A stretch of 64,000 nt of DNA from an uncultured Porphyromonas sp. (GTDB taxonomy: Bacteria > Bacteroidota > Bacteroidia > Bacteroidales > Porphyromonadaceae). Where the stretch lies: assembly GCF_902489635.1 (NCBI RefSeq), contig NZ_CABUAN010000001.1, positions 62,001 through 126,000 on the forward strand. The letters run 5' to 3'. The notes beneath the pieces are model-generated. The model ran no database searches. It was not told the DNA's origin and saw only the letters and a program-made list of their open reading frames with translations. This document shows, piece after piece, positions 1-10,247 of this stretch (within the stretch, counting starts at the first letter, position 1; every line of letters begins with the position of its first letter). The translations under genes were made by a program, and so were the position numbers.

Positions 1-486
1 GAAATCTTTACCACGCTCAATAAGGCGTACGCACCGCTCTACGGCTTTAGCGAGTTGTCGCCCGCACAGATGGAGTACTACGCCAATGCCTACCTACCTC
101 TACTGCGTCTAGACTTCTTTACTGCGATCGTCCGGGAGCGTGACGAACAGATGATTGCTTTCGCTATCACCATGCCCAACCTGAGCAAGGCGATGCGCGC
201 TGCCAAGGGACGGCTCTACCCCTTTGGCTTTATACCATTACTGAATGCCCTCAAGACCCCGCCCAAGGTGGTAGACCTTTACCTCATAGGCGTCCTGCCT
301 GAGTATCAAAACAAGGGAATCAATGCCCTCATCTTCGCCGACCTGATACCGATCTATAACAAGCTAGGTGTTGAGACCGCTGAGAGTAATCCTGAGCTAG
401 AGACGAATATGGCGGTACAGTTACAGTGGAGCTACTTCGAGCGTAAGCACCACAAGACGCGCCGTGTCTTCATCAAGGAGCTCTAA
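1..486 (+). CDS. GNAT-like N-acetyltransferase, C-terminal part
   Basis: The frame is open from the first base, so the gene begins upstream and only about 161 C-terminal residues are seen. An internal TTG at 55 is not needed as a start. The segment PEYQNKGINALIF near residue 105 resembles the acetyl-CoA pyrophosphate-binding stretch (Q/R-x-x-G-x-G/A) of GNAT acetyltransferases. Similar Bacteroidales proteins of this type are annotated only as GNAT-like or hypothetical, and the substrate is unknown. It is followed 27 bp downstream by parE on the same strand. The family call rests on one motif region and general fold-like composition. Confidence 0.6.
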   Translation, partial: EIFTTLNKAYAPLYGFSELSPAQMEYYANAYLPLLRLDFFTAIVRERDEQMIAFAITMPNLSKAMRAAKGRLYPFGFIPLLNALKTPPKVVDLYLIGVLPEYQNKGINALIFADLIPIYNKLGVETAESNPELETNMAVQLQWSYFERKHHKTRRVFIKEL

Positions 487-513
487 TCTCTTCCTTTATT
501 TACCTTCACCTTC

Positions 514-2535
514 ATGCCAACACCAGAACCTCTAAATAACCCAGATCTGCTATCCCCAAGTGCCGTAGCGGGATACACCGAGGAGGACTTTCGGACGCTC
601 TCCTGGAGTGAGCATATCCGCAAGCGACCGGGTATGTATATTGGTAAGCTCGGTGATGGTACACAGGCTGATGATGGTATCTACATCCTCATCAAAGAGG
701 TGATAGACAACTCTATCGATGAGTTTGTCATGGGCGTGGGGAGTGAGATACGTATCACGATAGACAGTGAGACGAACGAGGTCACGATACGAGACTACGG
801 CCGTGGCATACCGCTCGGCAAGCTCGTTGATGCGACCTCTAAGATGAATACGGGTGCCAAGATCGACTCGCAAGCCTTCAAGAAGTCCGTCGGTCTGAAT
901 GGTGTCGGTCTCAAAGCGGTCAATGCGCTCTCCTCAACCTTTACTGTCCAGAGCTGGCGCGAGGGGGAGACCTCTTCAGTCACCTACGAGCGGGCTGAGA
1001 TGATCGCTCATACGCCAGCAGAGCCGTGGGAGGACAAAGAGGCTCACGGCACATTGGTCACCTTCACACCAGACGCTGAGGTCTTTCGCAATTCACACTA
1101 CGACCTGCGCCATGTGGAGGCACTCGTGCGCAACTACTGCTACCTCAACACGGGACTGACGCTCTACCTCAACGATAAGAAATATATAAGCCGCCACGGG
1201 CTACAGGACTTCCTCTCAGACACCATCACGGGCGATCCGCTCTACCCGATCATACGCCTCACGGGTCCCGACATAGAGGTTGCTATCACGCACATTGATC
1301 AGTACGGAGAGGAGTTTTACAGCTTTGTCAATGGTCAGTACACCACACAGGGAGGTACCCACTTGACCGCCTTTCGCGAGCAGGTGGCTCGTGTCATCAA
1401 GGAGTTTTCGGGCAAGGGCTTTGAGTATGGCGATATTCGCTCTGGCATGGCGGCGGCAATCAGCATTCGCATCATCGAGCCAGAGTTCGAGAGCCAGACG
1501 AAGATCAAGCTCGGCTCCAAAGAGATGGTGCCTCAAGACCCGATGTTTGAGCATGAACCGCTACGAGGCGTGACGGTACAGAAGTTTGTCGGTGACTTCC
1601 TCAAGGAGAAACTCGACAACTACCTCCACATGCACCCCGACGTCTCCGAGGTGATGCTCCAGACGATCCAAGCCAACGAGCGTGAGCGCAAAGCGATGAG
1701 TGGCGTGACCAAGTTGGCGCGTGAGCGTGCTAAGAAGGCTAGCCTGCACAATAAGAAACTACGTGACTGCACCGAGCACTACAACGATCCGAAGGCTAAG
1801 AATCCCGAGCTGACCAGTATCTTCATCACCGAGGGTAACTCGGCTAGTGGATCGATTACCCAGAGCCGAGATGCACGCTACCAGGCGGTCTTTAGCTTGC
1901 GAGGCAAACCGCTCAACAGCTACGGGCTGAGCAAGAAGGTGGTCTATGAGAACGAAGAGTTTAACCTCCTCCAGGCTGCGCTCAACATCGAAGACGATAT
2001 CGACGGCTTGCGCTACAACCGTGTGATCATCGCTACCGATGCCGATGATGACGGTATGCACATACGACTCCTGACGCTGACCTTCTTCTTGCAGTTCTTC
2101 CCCGAGCTGGTACGACGTGGACACGTATATATATTGGAGACACCGCTCTACCGCGTCTCGCTTCCAGCCAAGCGCAAGAAGAGCATCACAGCACGTGTTG
2201 CCTCCGCGGGTAAGAAGAAGAGCGGCAAGAAAATAACCATCGAGCCTGAGTCTGAGAAAGAGACCTCTGCCTACTGCTACAGTGATCAGGAGCTCAATGC
2301 GGCTGTGGAGCGGATGGGAGCTTCGGCTCAGATCACCCGCTTCAAGGGTTTGGGCGAGATCAGTGCCAACGAGTTTAAGGAGCTGATCACGGAGGAAAAC
2401 ATCAAGCTCCGTCAGGTGTCGCTGCGCAAGGAGGACAATCTCAAGCGAATGCTACACTTCTACATGGGCAAGAATACGCCCGACCGTCAAGACTTTATCA
2501 TCGACAACCTAGTCATCGACGAGGAGATCGTCTAA
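514..2535 (+). CDS. parE: DNA topoisomerase IV subunit B (ParE), GyrB/ParE family
   Basis: This is the ATPase subunit of a type IIA topoisomerase, which acts with ParC to decatenate daughter chromosomes. In order the 673-aa protein shows the GHKL ATPase motifs (EVIDNSIDEF near 68, GRGIPLGK near 97, GLNGVGLKAVNALS near 128), the transducer domain, a TOPRIM domain (ITEGNSASGS near 440, then IIATDADDDGMH near 505) and the C-terminal FKGLGEI motif near 615. The TOPRIM glutamate motif reads EGNSASGS rather than the EGDSAGGS usual in GyrB. That variation and the short length favour ParE over GyrB. No parC is nearby. Confidence 0.88.
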   Translation: MPTPEPLNNPDLLSPSAVAGYTEEDFRTLSWSEHIRKRPGMYIGKLGDGTQADDGIYILIKEVIDNSIDEFVMGVGSEIRITIDSETNEVTIRDYGRGIPLGKLVDATSKMNTGAKIDSQAFKKSVGLNGVGLKAVNALSSTFTVQSWREGETSSVTYERAEMIAHTPAEPWEDKEAHGTLVTFTPDAEVFRNSHYDLRHVEALVRNYCYLNTGLTLYLNDKKYISRHGLQDFLSDTITGDPLYPIIRLTGPDIEVAITHIDQYGEEFYSFVNGQYTTQGGTHLTAFREQVARVIKEFSGKGFEYGDIRSGMAAAISIRIIEPEFESQTKIKLGSKEMVPQDPMFEHEPLRGVTVQKFVGDFLKEKLDNYLHMHPDVSEVMLQTIQANERERKAMSGVTKLARERAKKASLHNKKLRDCTEHYNDPKAKNPELTSIFITEGNSASGSITQSRDARYQAVFSLRGKPLNSYGLSKKVVYENEEFNLLQAALNIEDDIDGLRYNRVIIATDADDDGMHIRLLTLTFFLQFFPELVRRGHVYILETPLYRVSLPAKRKKSITARVASAGKKKSGKKITIEPESEKETSAYCYSDQELNAAVERMGASAQITRFKGLGEISANEFKELITEENIKLRQVSLRKEDNLKRMLHFYMGKNTPDRQDFIIDNLVIDEEIV

Positions 2536-2563
2536 GTCTCCCCAGCTAGCTTAGCAGACAGAT

Positions 2564-3028
2564 ATGAAGCGTATCGGATTCTTTGCGGGTTCCTTTGATC
2601 CCTTTACACTAGGGCATGCAGACATTGTGGCACGTGCTCTCAAGATTTTTGACGAGGTGGTCATAGGTATCGGCACGCACCCAACGAAAAAGCCATTCTT
2701 CACCTCCGAGCAGCGCGCTCTACAGATAGAGACCGTCTATGCGCAGGAGCCGCGTGTCCGTGTTGTGAGTTATAGCGGCATGACCATCGAGGCGGCGAAG
2801 CAGTGCGGCGCGCAGTTTCTCATACGTGGCGTACGCTCCACGAGCGACTTCGAGTACGAGCAGAGTATCTCTCAGATCAATGACCATCTGCAGGGGCCTA
2901 TGACCGTACTCCTCTTTGGGGCGCAAGGGCTGCTCCACATCTCTAGCTCTATGGTACGGGAGCTGCTGAGCTGGAATCTAGATGTATCCGACTACGTACC
3001 CAGTGGCATGCCTTTGACTTTTGACTAA
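2564..3028 (+). CDS. coaD: Phosphopantetheine adenylyltransferase
   Basis: CoaD catalyses the fourth step of coenzyme A synthesis, transferring AMP from ATP to 4'-phosphopantetheine to give dephospho-CoA. The protein is 154 aa, the family's normal length. The nucleotidyltransferase motif GSFDPFTLGH is at residues 9-18, the substrate-binding stretch RGVRSTSDFEYE is near 88, and the C-terminal ISSSMVREL motif is near 125. It starts 28 bp after parE and is followed 24 bp later by murF, so it probably belongs to the same plus-strand run. Confidence 0.95.
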   Translation: MKRIGFFAGSFDPFTLGHADIVARALKIFDEVVIGIGTHPTKKPFFTSEQRALQIETVYAQEPRVRVVSYSGMTIEAAKQCGAQFLIRGVRSTSDFEYEQSISQINDHLQGPMTVLLFGAQGLLHISSSMVRELLSWNLDVSDYVPSGMPLTFD

Positions 3029-3052
3029 TTAGCTATCTCCTACCCTCTTACT

Positions 3053-4429
3053 ATGCGACAATCAGCTGACATCAATCATATCTACGACCTACTCCTCCAG
3101 AGTGATGGTATCTGCACCGATACGAGACATCTGCGTCCCGACTCACTCTTCGTATCGCTGCGAGGCGCGCACTTCGATGGCAATCGCTTTGCGGTGGATG
3201 CGCTCAAGCAAGGCTGCAAGTATGCACTCGTCGACGACCTTAGCTATATAGATGAGGTCGAGGAGTCTGACGCCGACCTTCGCGAGCGACTTATCTATTA
3301 TAGAGATGGTGGCTTTGAGGCACTCCACGAGCTGGCACTTCTACATAGGGCGAAGTCTGAGGCGACCTTTATAGCGATCACGGGGACCAATGGCAAGACG
3401 ACCACCAAGGAGCTGGTCGCTGCAGTCTTATCCGCAAAGTATCGGGTGCATGCCACGCAAGGCAACTACAACAACGAGATAGGCGTCCCGCTAACCCTAC
3501 TGCAAGTTCGTCCCGAGCATCAGTTTGTCATCGTCGAGCTCGGTGCTTCGCACATCGGAGACATAGCTTCGCTCTGCAAGCTGGCACAGCCACAGTACGG
3601 TATCATTACGAATGTGGGGCGAGCTCATCTCTCAGGCTTTGGCACGCCCGAGGGGGTCATCAAGGCTAAGAGCGAGCTGTACGCTTATCTGCGAGAGCAT
3701 GACGGACAAGCCTTCTGCAATGGCGAGGACAAGACGCTCATCAGCAACCTTAATGGGCTGCCCACGATCTATTACAATGGCACTGCGTCGCCACGCGTCA
3801 CAGGCTCCGTGCTCCCCACCGATGAGTCTGGACTACTCAAGATAGAATGGCGTGACCAGGAGACTGGCGAGAGCTACCAGCTAGCGACAAAGTTAGTCGG
3901 GGACTACAACCTCAACAACATACTGGCAGCCATCACCGTGGGGCTGCACTTCGGCTTAGACCCGAAGACGATCAATGAGGCTGTGAACAATTACCAGCCA
4001 CACAATGAGCGGTCACAAGTCCTCCCTCCGACGGCGCAAGGCAACCGCGTCATCCTCGATTGCTACAACGCCAATCCCTCTAGCATGGAGGTGGCACTCA
4101 GCAGCTACTTCACGATGGACTCGCAGGGGCTCAATCGCATGCTTATCCTCGGCGATATGAACGAGCTAGGCGATGCAGCCGAGAGCGAGCATATCACCGT
4201 CATCAGACAGATACAGAGCTATCTCCTACGCTATCCTAAGATGGTCACTTACCTCTGCGGGCCCAACTTCTTCGCTCTGCAGGCTCGCTACGGGAGCGAG
4301 CATTTCATCTTCTTCCCCTCGGCGACCGCTCTCAAGCAATACTTCACCAGACACAAACCGCAGCACAGCTTTATCCTGATCAAAGGTTCTAACTCGCACC
4401 ATCTCTCGTCCATTGCGGAGCTATGCTAA
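3053..4429 (+). CDS. murF: UDP-N-acetylmuramoyl-tripeptide--D-alanyl-D-alanine ligase
   Basis: MurF adds D-Ala-D-Ala to UDP-MurNAc-tripeptide, the last cytoplasmic step of peptidoglycan precursor synthesis. The 458-aa protein has the Mur ligase ATP-binding loop TGTNGKTTTKE near residue 110, the central-domain signature GNYNNEIGVPLTLL near 140, and a C-terminal Mur ligase domain with DCYNANPSSM near 338. It lies 24 bp after coaD. Its last seven bases overlap the start of rpoN (the ATG sits inside GCTATGCTAA), suggesting translational coupling. No other dcw-cluster gene is present. Confidence 0.93.
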   Translation: MRQSADINHIYDLLLQSDGICTDTRHLRPDSLFVSLRGAHFDGNRFAVDALKQGCKYALVDDLSYIDEVEESDADLRERLIYYRDGGFEALHELALLHRAKSEATFIAITGTNGKTTTKELVAAVLSAKYRVHATQGNYNNEIGVPLTLLQVRPEHQFVIVELGASHIGDIASLCKLAQPQYGIITNVGRAHLSGFGTPEGVIKAKSELYAYLREHDGQAFCNGEDKTLISNLNGLPTIYYNGTASPRVTGSVLPTDESGLLKIEWRDQETGESYQLATKLVGDYNLNNILAAITVGLHFGLDPKTINEAVNNYQPHNERSQVLPPTAQGNRVILDCYNANPSSMEVALSSYFTMDSQGLNRMLILGDMNELGDAAESEHITVIRQIQSYLLRYPKMVTYLCGPNFFALQARYGSEHFIFFPSATALKQYFTRHKPQHSFILIKGSNSHHLSSIAELC

Positions 4430-5901
4430 AGAATCGCCAGCAACAGCAGCTAGAGCAGCGACAGACCCTCACCGCCCGGCAGATACAGCAGATACAACTG
4501 CTGGAGCTGCCTGTCACCGAGCTGGAGCAGCGCATCAGTGCTGAGATCGAGCGCAACCCCGCCCTCGAAGAGGGCTATACTGCTCGTGACGATTCCAATG
4601 AAAGCAACGCAACCAACGAGCAAGTAGACTCTTCCCTAAGCCAGTCCGACCAAGATCGGCTCGAAGCGCGCAACGAGTTTGGTAATGACGACGAAATCCC
4701 AGCTTATCGGCTCAGGATGATCGCCGAGAGAGAGCAGCAGCGCGAGGAGATCCCCTTTGCTGCGCACGGACTCTCCCTCACGGACTACCTCGACAACCAA
4801 CTCTCCACCCTAGAGCTCACCGAGCGGCAACAGTTACTCGTACCTTATATAGTAGGCAACCTCCGTGAGGATGGTTACCTAGACCGCTCGCTCCCGCTCA
4901 TTGCTCAGGATCTGCTCCTCAAAGAGGGCGTCGACGCCTCCGAGCAGGAGCTCACCGAGCTACTTCAGATCATTCAGAGCTTAGACCCTCCAGGCGTAGG
5001 AGCTAGAACGCTACAAGAGTGCTTACTACTACAACTGCACCGCATGGAGCAGAGCGAGACCGTCGTCAATGCGGAGAAGATCGTCTCTCGCTACTTCGAC
5101 GACTTTGCTTACAAACGGTTCGAGCGACTCACCAAGCGAGGCTTTGATCAGAAGCAACTCGAAGAGGTCTCGAAACTCATTCACCAGCTCTCGCCCAAGC
5201 CGGGCAACGGCTTTGACTCCTCAGCAGAGACCCTTCTCTCGAAGGTGACGCCCGACTTCATCATCACCGAGCATGAGGGCGAGCTCACCCTGACCCTCAC
5301 CGACCAGCGCGAGATACCCGCCCTCACCGTATCGCCGAGCTACAAGCAAATGATCGCCGACTACCGTGATGCATCAGAGAGCGAGCGCGCTAAGCTCAAG
5401 GAGACCATACAGTACACCCGCGACCGAGTCAAGGATGCTGAGTGGTTCATCTCCGCTCTGCAGCAGCGCTACGATACCCTCCGCACCACCATGACCATCA
5501 TCATGACGCTACAGCGAGACTTCTTCCTCTCGGGCGACATCGTAGACCTGCGCCCCATGATCCTCAAGGACGTTGCCGAGCTAGCCCGACTAGACATCAG
5601 CACCATCTCACGAGTCAGCAATAGCAAGTACGTGCAGTGCCAGTGGGGCATCTACCCCGTCAAGTTCTTCTTTAGCGAAAGCATGCAAGCCAAGGACGGT
5701 AGTGACGTCTCCACCAAAGTGATCAAAGACTGCCTCAAGCAAATCATCGAAGGGGAAGATCCACGCCAGCCGCTCACGGATGACCAACTGACGGAGGCAC
5801 TCTCACAGCAAGGCTACGATATAGCGCGTCGCACCACGGCTAAGTATCGACAGCAGCTCGGACTCCCCACGGCTCGCCTGCGTCGCAAGCTGACTAAGTA
5901 A
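4423..5901 (+). CDS. rpoN: RNA polymerase sigma-54 factor
   Basis: This is the alternative sigma factor that recognises -24/-12 promoters and needs an AAA+ activator. The 492-aa protein has the Q-rich N-terminal activator-interaction region (residues 1-50, QQQQLEQRQTLTARQIQQIQ), an acidic linker, the core-binding domain (about 110-300), and the C-terminal DNA-binding domain ending in the RpoN box ARRTTAKYRQQL near 472. The start overlaps the murF stop by 7 bp. No enhancer-binding activator gene is in the window, so its regulon cannot be inferred here. Confidence 0.94.
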   Translation: MLKNRQQQQLEQRQTLTARQIQQIQLLELPVTELEQRISAEIERNPALEEGYTARDDSNESNATNEQVDSSLSQSDQDRLEARNEFGNDDEIPAYRLRMIAEREQQREEIPFAAHGLSLTDYLDNQLSTLELTERQQLLVPYIVGNLREDGYLDRSLPLIAQDLLLKEGVDASEQELTELLQIIQSLDPPGVGARTLQECLLLQLHRMEQSETVVNAEKIVSRYFDDFAYKRFERLTKRGFDQKQLEEVSKLIHQLSPKPGNGFDSSAETLLSKVTPDFIITEHEGELTLTLTDQREIPALTVSPSYKQMIADYRDASESERAKLKETIQYTRDRVKDAEWFISALQQRYDTLRTTMTIIMTLQRDFFLSGDIVDLRPMILKDVAELARLDISTISRVSNSKYVQCQWGIYPVKFFFSESMQAKDGSDVSTKVIKDCLKQIIEGEDPRQPLTDDQLTEALSQQGYDIARRTTAKYRQQLGLPTARLRRKLTK

Positions 5902-5907
5902 CCGCTT

Positions 5908-8544
5908 ATGCAAACGAAGCGTAGCTACCTCATCCTGCTCTGGGGCTTCCTGTGCCTCCTCCCCTCCATTCTCACTGGACAAGTCTCTAGCAGTACCACC
6001 ATCTCGGGCATCCTATACGACCGGCAGACAGGAGAGGCAGTTCCCTACGCCACCATCTCTACCCAGACACGCCAGAGCATCACCGGAACAGCCAGCGACG
6101 ACAAGGGAGCCTTCACCATCAAGCTACGATACGAAGAGATAGCACAAGACACCATCGTGCTACAGATCAGCTGTATAGGCTATGAGGGGCGAACATTGCG
6201 TTTGGACAAATACCAAGACTACGAATTAGGACGCATCCCGCTCTCACGAAAAGCAACAGACATAGAGACAGTCGTCGTCAAGCCCAAGAAAGAGCGCTAC
6301 CGACGCAAGGGCAATCCCGCCGTGGCCATTATGCGCCAGGTGATGCAGCACAAAGAGCGCAACCATCTATCCGCCCTACCCGACTACTCCTACCAGCTCT
6401 ACCAGAAGACCCTCCTCGCTCAGGGAGACATAACACGAGGCAAGGGCTACTGGGGCATCCCCAAGTGGCGCATGAAGAACTTCGTCGATAGCTCCGCCCT
6501 CGCTAGGACGCCCATCCTCCCCTTCTCCCTACGTGAGCGACATCTCGTCTATGCACAGCAGGGCGGACACCCAGAGAACCCGCTACTCCTCGGCACACGA
6601 CACAAAGGGATCGAGCAGATCGTCGACGAGGGACTGCTATCGAGTAATATAGACGCCCTCCTCGCTCCCGTAGACATCTACGACAACGATCTGCCACTAC
6701 TCTCCAAAGAGATCATCGGTCCTCTACATGCGCAGCTCGGCATCACCTTCTACAAGTACTATCTCCTAGACACCATCCCAGACGCTTCGGGCAATCCCTG
6801 CTATCAGATACAGTTCGTACCGATAGAGATGCGTGACGCAGGCTTCTCGGGCACACTACTGGTAGACACCGTGGACTACAGCATCCATGGTGTAGAGATG
6901 CGCTTACCCACCATCGCCAATGTCAACTGGGTAGACCGCCTAGAGATCAGCATCGACTACGCCCCGCAGAGCATCACACGACCAGACGGACGGCGCGACA
7001 CCCTATGGCTCCCCGAGCGGCAGTGCCTCGATGCACTCTTTCGCGTCTCCAAGCGACTAGAGATCTCCGCCTTAGCTCGCGTCACCTCCCTCTACAGCCA
7101 CTACGAGACAGGTGCTACAGCACTACGACCTGAGACGCTCGATCCTCGTCTCCTCCTCCCCGCCGACACGCTCCAGCAGCTCATGACACGCGTCATAGAC
7201 GACTACGGGCTGGTCGTTCGTCCCGAGCCGATCGACTCTACCGAGCAACGCGCTACACAGCTCGTCGACTACATCCTCCACGACCCAGGATACAAGCTCT
7301 TTTCGCTATGCGCCAGGATGGCTTCCGTAGGCTTTATCCCGATACCTGCCGAGCCACTACATCGTGAGCGCGTCTACGTAGATCTAGGTCCCCTAGAGAC
7401 TCTCATCAGTGCCAACCTGATCGAGGGCGTACGGCTTCGCCTCGGAGGTATGACCACGGCCAGACTGCACAATCAGCTCTTTGCCGAGGGATATGTCACC
7501 TACGGCTTTAAGGACAAAAAGTGGAAGTACTACGCCCGCCTCACCTACGCTACTAAGCCCAAAGAGCTACACCCCCACACCTACCCCCGAAACAACTTTG
7601 CGCTCTCCATACGCAACGACCTCTTCTTCCCTGGGGAGGAGAGCTACGGACTGTACAAAGATGGCATCGCCTCCATCTTTGGCACTTACGGAATCACGCG
7701 GCGCTACTACGGACTAGATATAGAGGCTTCACACGAGATAGACTGGTCGCCTAGCTTATACTCCAACATCTGGGTCGACTACCAGCGCCAGCGCCCCACG
7801 GGCACGCTCCACTACTACACGCTCGATGCTGAGGGCAATCAGTACGAAGTCCACGAGCTACGACAGACCGAGATCGGTGCCTCACTCAGCTGGACACCTG
7901 GACGCACCCCCTACTCAGGGCGCAAGCCTGGTAGCATCGTCTCGGCAGACATCTACAAGCCCACCTTTACACTCTCTGGGTCAATCTACCCACGAGGCCT
8001 ATGGGGCAACGACCAGACCCACGGTGCACTCCATCTCGCCTACAGCCAGAGACTATACCTCAGTATATTTGGCGCACTAGACATAACCCTCCAGAGTGGC
8101 ATTGCGCTAGGCAATACGCCACAGTCTCAGCTCTTCACGCCCTACGGCAATCGCGCCTGGCTACTCGTCCCCGATGCCTTCCAAACCATACAACCCCTTG
8201 AGTTCATAGCTGACAAATACCTCGACTTCAAGCTACTCTATCGTATGGAGGGTCTACTCTTCAACCGCATCCCACTCATCAAGCGACTAGGGCTGCGAGA
8301 GCTCGTCGGCATCCACGGCTACTGGGGCGACACATCGCCACGACACATCACCCCACGCCCAGGGCAAATCCTCCTACCCACCTACGCCGAGCCTATGCGC
8401 AACGACCTACACCTAGAGCTCTCGGCTGGGCTGAGCAACATCTTCAAGGTGCTCTCCGTCCAATACTTCTACCGCATCACAGGCAAAGGGATCCCCCCGC
8501 TCCAGCGCCACTCCGTCCGCCTAGGCATCTCCGTCTCCTTCTGA
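5908..8544 (+). CDS. DUF5686 family outer-membrane protein with carboxypeptidase-regulatory-like domain
   Basis: This is a large Bacteroidetes outer-membrane protein of unknown function. The 878-aa sequence begins with a signal peptide (residues 1-25, charged start then LILLWGFLCLLPSIL). A CarboxypepD_reg-like beta-sandwich follows at about 33-120 (SGILYDRQTGEAVPYATIS). The remainder is a long DUF5686 region that ends as a beta-barrel with alternating aromatic strands and a terminal LGISVSF, typical of barrel insertion signals. It begins 6 bp after rpoN. DUF5686 proteins resemble TonB-dependent receptors in their N-terminal domain but have no plug. Confidence 0.82.
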   Translation: MQTKRSYLILLWGFLCLLPSILTGQVSSSTTISGILYDRQTGEAVPYATISTQTRQSITGTASDDKGAFTIKLRYEEIAQDTIVLQISCIGYEGRTLRLDKYQDYELGRIPLSRKATDIETVVVKPKKERYRRKGNPAVAIMRQVMQHKERNHLSALPDYSYQLYQKTLLAQGDITRGKGYWGIPKWRMKNFVDSSALARTPILPFSLRERHLVYAQQGGHPENPLLLGTRHKGIEQIVDEGLLSSNIDALLAPVDIYDNDLPLLSKEIIGPLHAQLGITFYKYYLLDTIPDASGNPCYQIQFVPIEMRDAGFSGTLLVDTVDYSIHGVEMRLPTIANVNWVDRLEISIDYAPQSITRPDGRRDTLWLPERQCLDALFRVSKRLEISALARVTSLYSHYETGATALRPETLDPRLLLPADTLQQLMTRVIDDYGLVVRPEPIDSTEQRATQLVDYILHDPGYKLFSLCARMASVGFIPIPAEPLHRERVYVDLGPLETLISANLIEGVRLRLGGMTTARLHNQLFAEGYVTYGFKDKKWKYYARLTYATKPKELHPHTYPRNNFALSIRNDLFFPGEESYGLYKDGIASIFGTYGITRRYYGLDIEASHEIDWSPSLYSNIWVDYQRQRPTGTLHYYTLDAEGNQYEVHELRQTEIGASLSWTPGRTPYSGRKPGSIVSADIYKPTFTLSGSIYPRGLWGNDQTHGALHLAYSQRLYLSIFGALDITLQSGIALGNTPQSQLFTPYGNRAWLLVPDAFQTIQPLEFIADKYLDFKLLYRMEGLLFNRIPLIKRLGLRELVGIHGYWGDTSPRHITPRPGQILLPTYAEPMRNDLHLELSAGLSNIFKVLSVQYFYRITGKGIPPLQRHSVRLGISVSF

Positions 8545-8684
8545 CATAGTTCAGAGAAGTCGCCTATTGTCTCGTGAGATTCTCTTTTTCTTCCGTATAT
8601 TTGTAGGGAGTTATGCGATCTCTGTGAGAGGCGTATAGTACTCATCATACAATCCTTTCAGTATTATTTACTTAGCATCAGTTT
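8545..8684. promoter_or_regulatory. Intergenic region with a TAnnTTTG -7 box upstream of the antiporter
   Basis: The gap holds TATATTTG at 8596-8603, matching the Bacteroidetes -7 consensus TAnnTTTG. I see no clear TTTG at the expected -33 distance. If used, the 5' leader of the antiporter gene would be about 75 nt. No other feature is visible. Confidence 0.4.
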
Positions 8685-10235
8685 ATGCTTCTATCCACTG
8701 AGACCTTTCTGATTATTGGTTCCATCGTCATCTTTGTCGGTATCTTGCTGGGTAAGGTAGGAGCTCGCTTTGGAGTGCCAGCCCTGCTCCTCTTCTTGCT
8801 GACGGGTATGCTCTTTGGCGTAGATGGTATCGGTATACATTTTAGCAACATGCGGGGTGTGCAGTCCATCGGTATTGTAGCACTCTCGATCATTCTCTTT
8901 TCTGGTGGTATGGGTACCAAGCTCTCACAGATACGTCCCATCATCGGCGAGGGTATCGCCCTAAGTACCATAGGCGTGCTGCTCACGACCATCTTTACGG
9001 GCCTACTCATCTTCGGCGTGACGCACTACCTCTTTGCCTCACTCACCTTCTCGCTACCTATCGCGATCTTGCTAGCGGCCACGATGTCCAGTACCGACTC
9101 CGCCTCAGTCTTTGCTATCCTGCGCTCGCAACGTGTGCATCTTAAGGAAAACCTTAAGCCACTCCTAGAGCTGGAGAGTGGTAGTAACGACCCGATGGCC
9201 TATATGATTACCGTCGCGCTCATTGGCTTCGTCATGGGGGGCGACACCTCCCTATGGGGTGTGGCGGGGAGCCTCGTACTGCAGTTTCTCTTTGGCATCA
9301 TCGGAGGCTTCTTCTTTGGCTGGCTATGCGTCAAGATGCTAAACAATCTGAACATCCAGAACGAGGTGCTCTACCCCATCGCGCTGCTTTGCCTCGTCAT
9401 GATCACCTACGTGAGCACGTGGTATATAGGTGGCAATGGTTATCTAGCAGTCTATATCGCGGGCATCTATCTAGGGAATAGTAAGATCACAGCTCGAAGG
9501 TCGGTGTACGGCTTCTTCGATGGTATCACCTGGCTGGTGCAGATCGTACTCTTCATCATGCTAGGACTACTGGTCAATCCGAGCGATATGCTCCCCGTAT
9601 TGGTTCCGACACTTATCATAGCTGTGCTGATGATGTTTGTGGCTCGTCCGCTGGCTTGCTTCGTGACGCTACTCCCCTTTCGCCAGCTATCCTTCAAGGC
9701 TCGCCTCTTTACCTCTTGGGTCGGTCTACGTGGGGCGGCGCCCATCCTCTTTGCCACCTATCCCGTACTAGCTGAGGTACCCCAGTCCAATCACATATTT
9801 ACCATCGTCTTTGTCATTACACTGGTATCGCTCATCTGTCAGGGCATGACGATCACCCCCGTAGCTCGTGCGCTGCATCTCGCTGAGCCTGCTCCCCCTG
9901 AGGGCTACTTCATGGGTGTCGAGATCCCTGAGGAGACCAATACAAGCATGGAGGAGCGTGTTGTCGTAGAGGAGATGCTCTCCGAGGGGCATCTGCTTAA
10001 GGACTTAGCACTCAATCCCGACGAACTGGTTATCCTCGTACGTCGTAATGATCGCTACATAGTGCCTAAGGGTGGACTACACCTGAACCCTAACGACATC
10101 CTGCTCATCGTCTCCGAACGGAATGAACCGGATCGCGAGTATCTAGAGATCCCTAGCGCAGACCTCTTCACTCGCTTGAGGAAGACCCTCGGACAGGTCA
10201 CCATCCACAAGGGGAGGAAGAGATCTGATAGTTAA
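8685..10235 (+). CDS. Potassium/proton antiporter, CPA1 (CvrA/NhaP2-like) with RCK_C domain
   Basis: This inner-membrane antiporter exchanges K+ or Na+ for protons. The 516-aa protein has about twelve hydrophobic segments over residues 1-390 of the Na+/H+ exchanger fold, with the conserved ESGSNDPMAYMIT stretch near 162 and WVGLRGAAPILFATYP near 345. A cytoplasmic RCK_C (TrkA-C) regulatory domain occupies about 415-480 (VVEEMLSEGHLLKDL ... VPKGGLHLNPNDILLIVSE). This architecture matches the potassium/proton antiporters named CvrA or NhaP2. It stands alone, followed by a 22-bp-period repeat element and then nhaA. Confidence 0.88.
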   Translation: MLLSTETFLIIGSIVIFVGILLGKVGARFGVPALLLFLLTGMLFGVDGIGIHFSNMRGVQSIGIVALSIILFSGGMGTKLSQIRPIIGEGIALSTIGVLLTTIFTGLLIFGVTHYLFASLTFSLPIAILLAATMSSTDSASVFAILRSQRVHLKENLKPLLELESGSNDPMAYMITVALIGFVMGGDTSLWGVAGSLVLQFLFGIIGGFFFGWLCVKMLNNLNIQNEVLYPIALLCLVMITYVSTWYIGGNGYLAVYIAGIYLGNSKITARRSVYGFFDGITWLVQIVLFIMLGLLVNPSDMLPVLVPTLIIAVLMMFVARPLACFVTLLPFRQLSFKARLFTSWVGLRGAAPILFATYPVLAEVPQSNHIFTIVFVITLVSLICQGMTITPVARALHLAEPAPPEGYFMGVEIPEETNTSMEERVVVEEMLSEGHLLKDLALNPDELVILVRRNDRYIVPKGGLHLNPNDILLIVSERNEPDREYLEIPSADLFTRLRKTLGQVTIHKGRKRSDS

Positions 10236-10247
10236 GCGGTCACACCG

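Noticed and set aside
514..2535. gyrB instead of parE
   Set aside because: The TOPRIM motif EGNSASGS and the 673-aa length fit ParE-type proteins of Bacteroidales better than GyrB.
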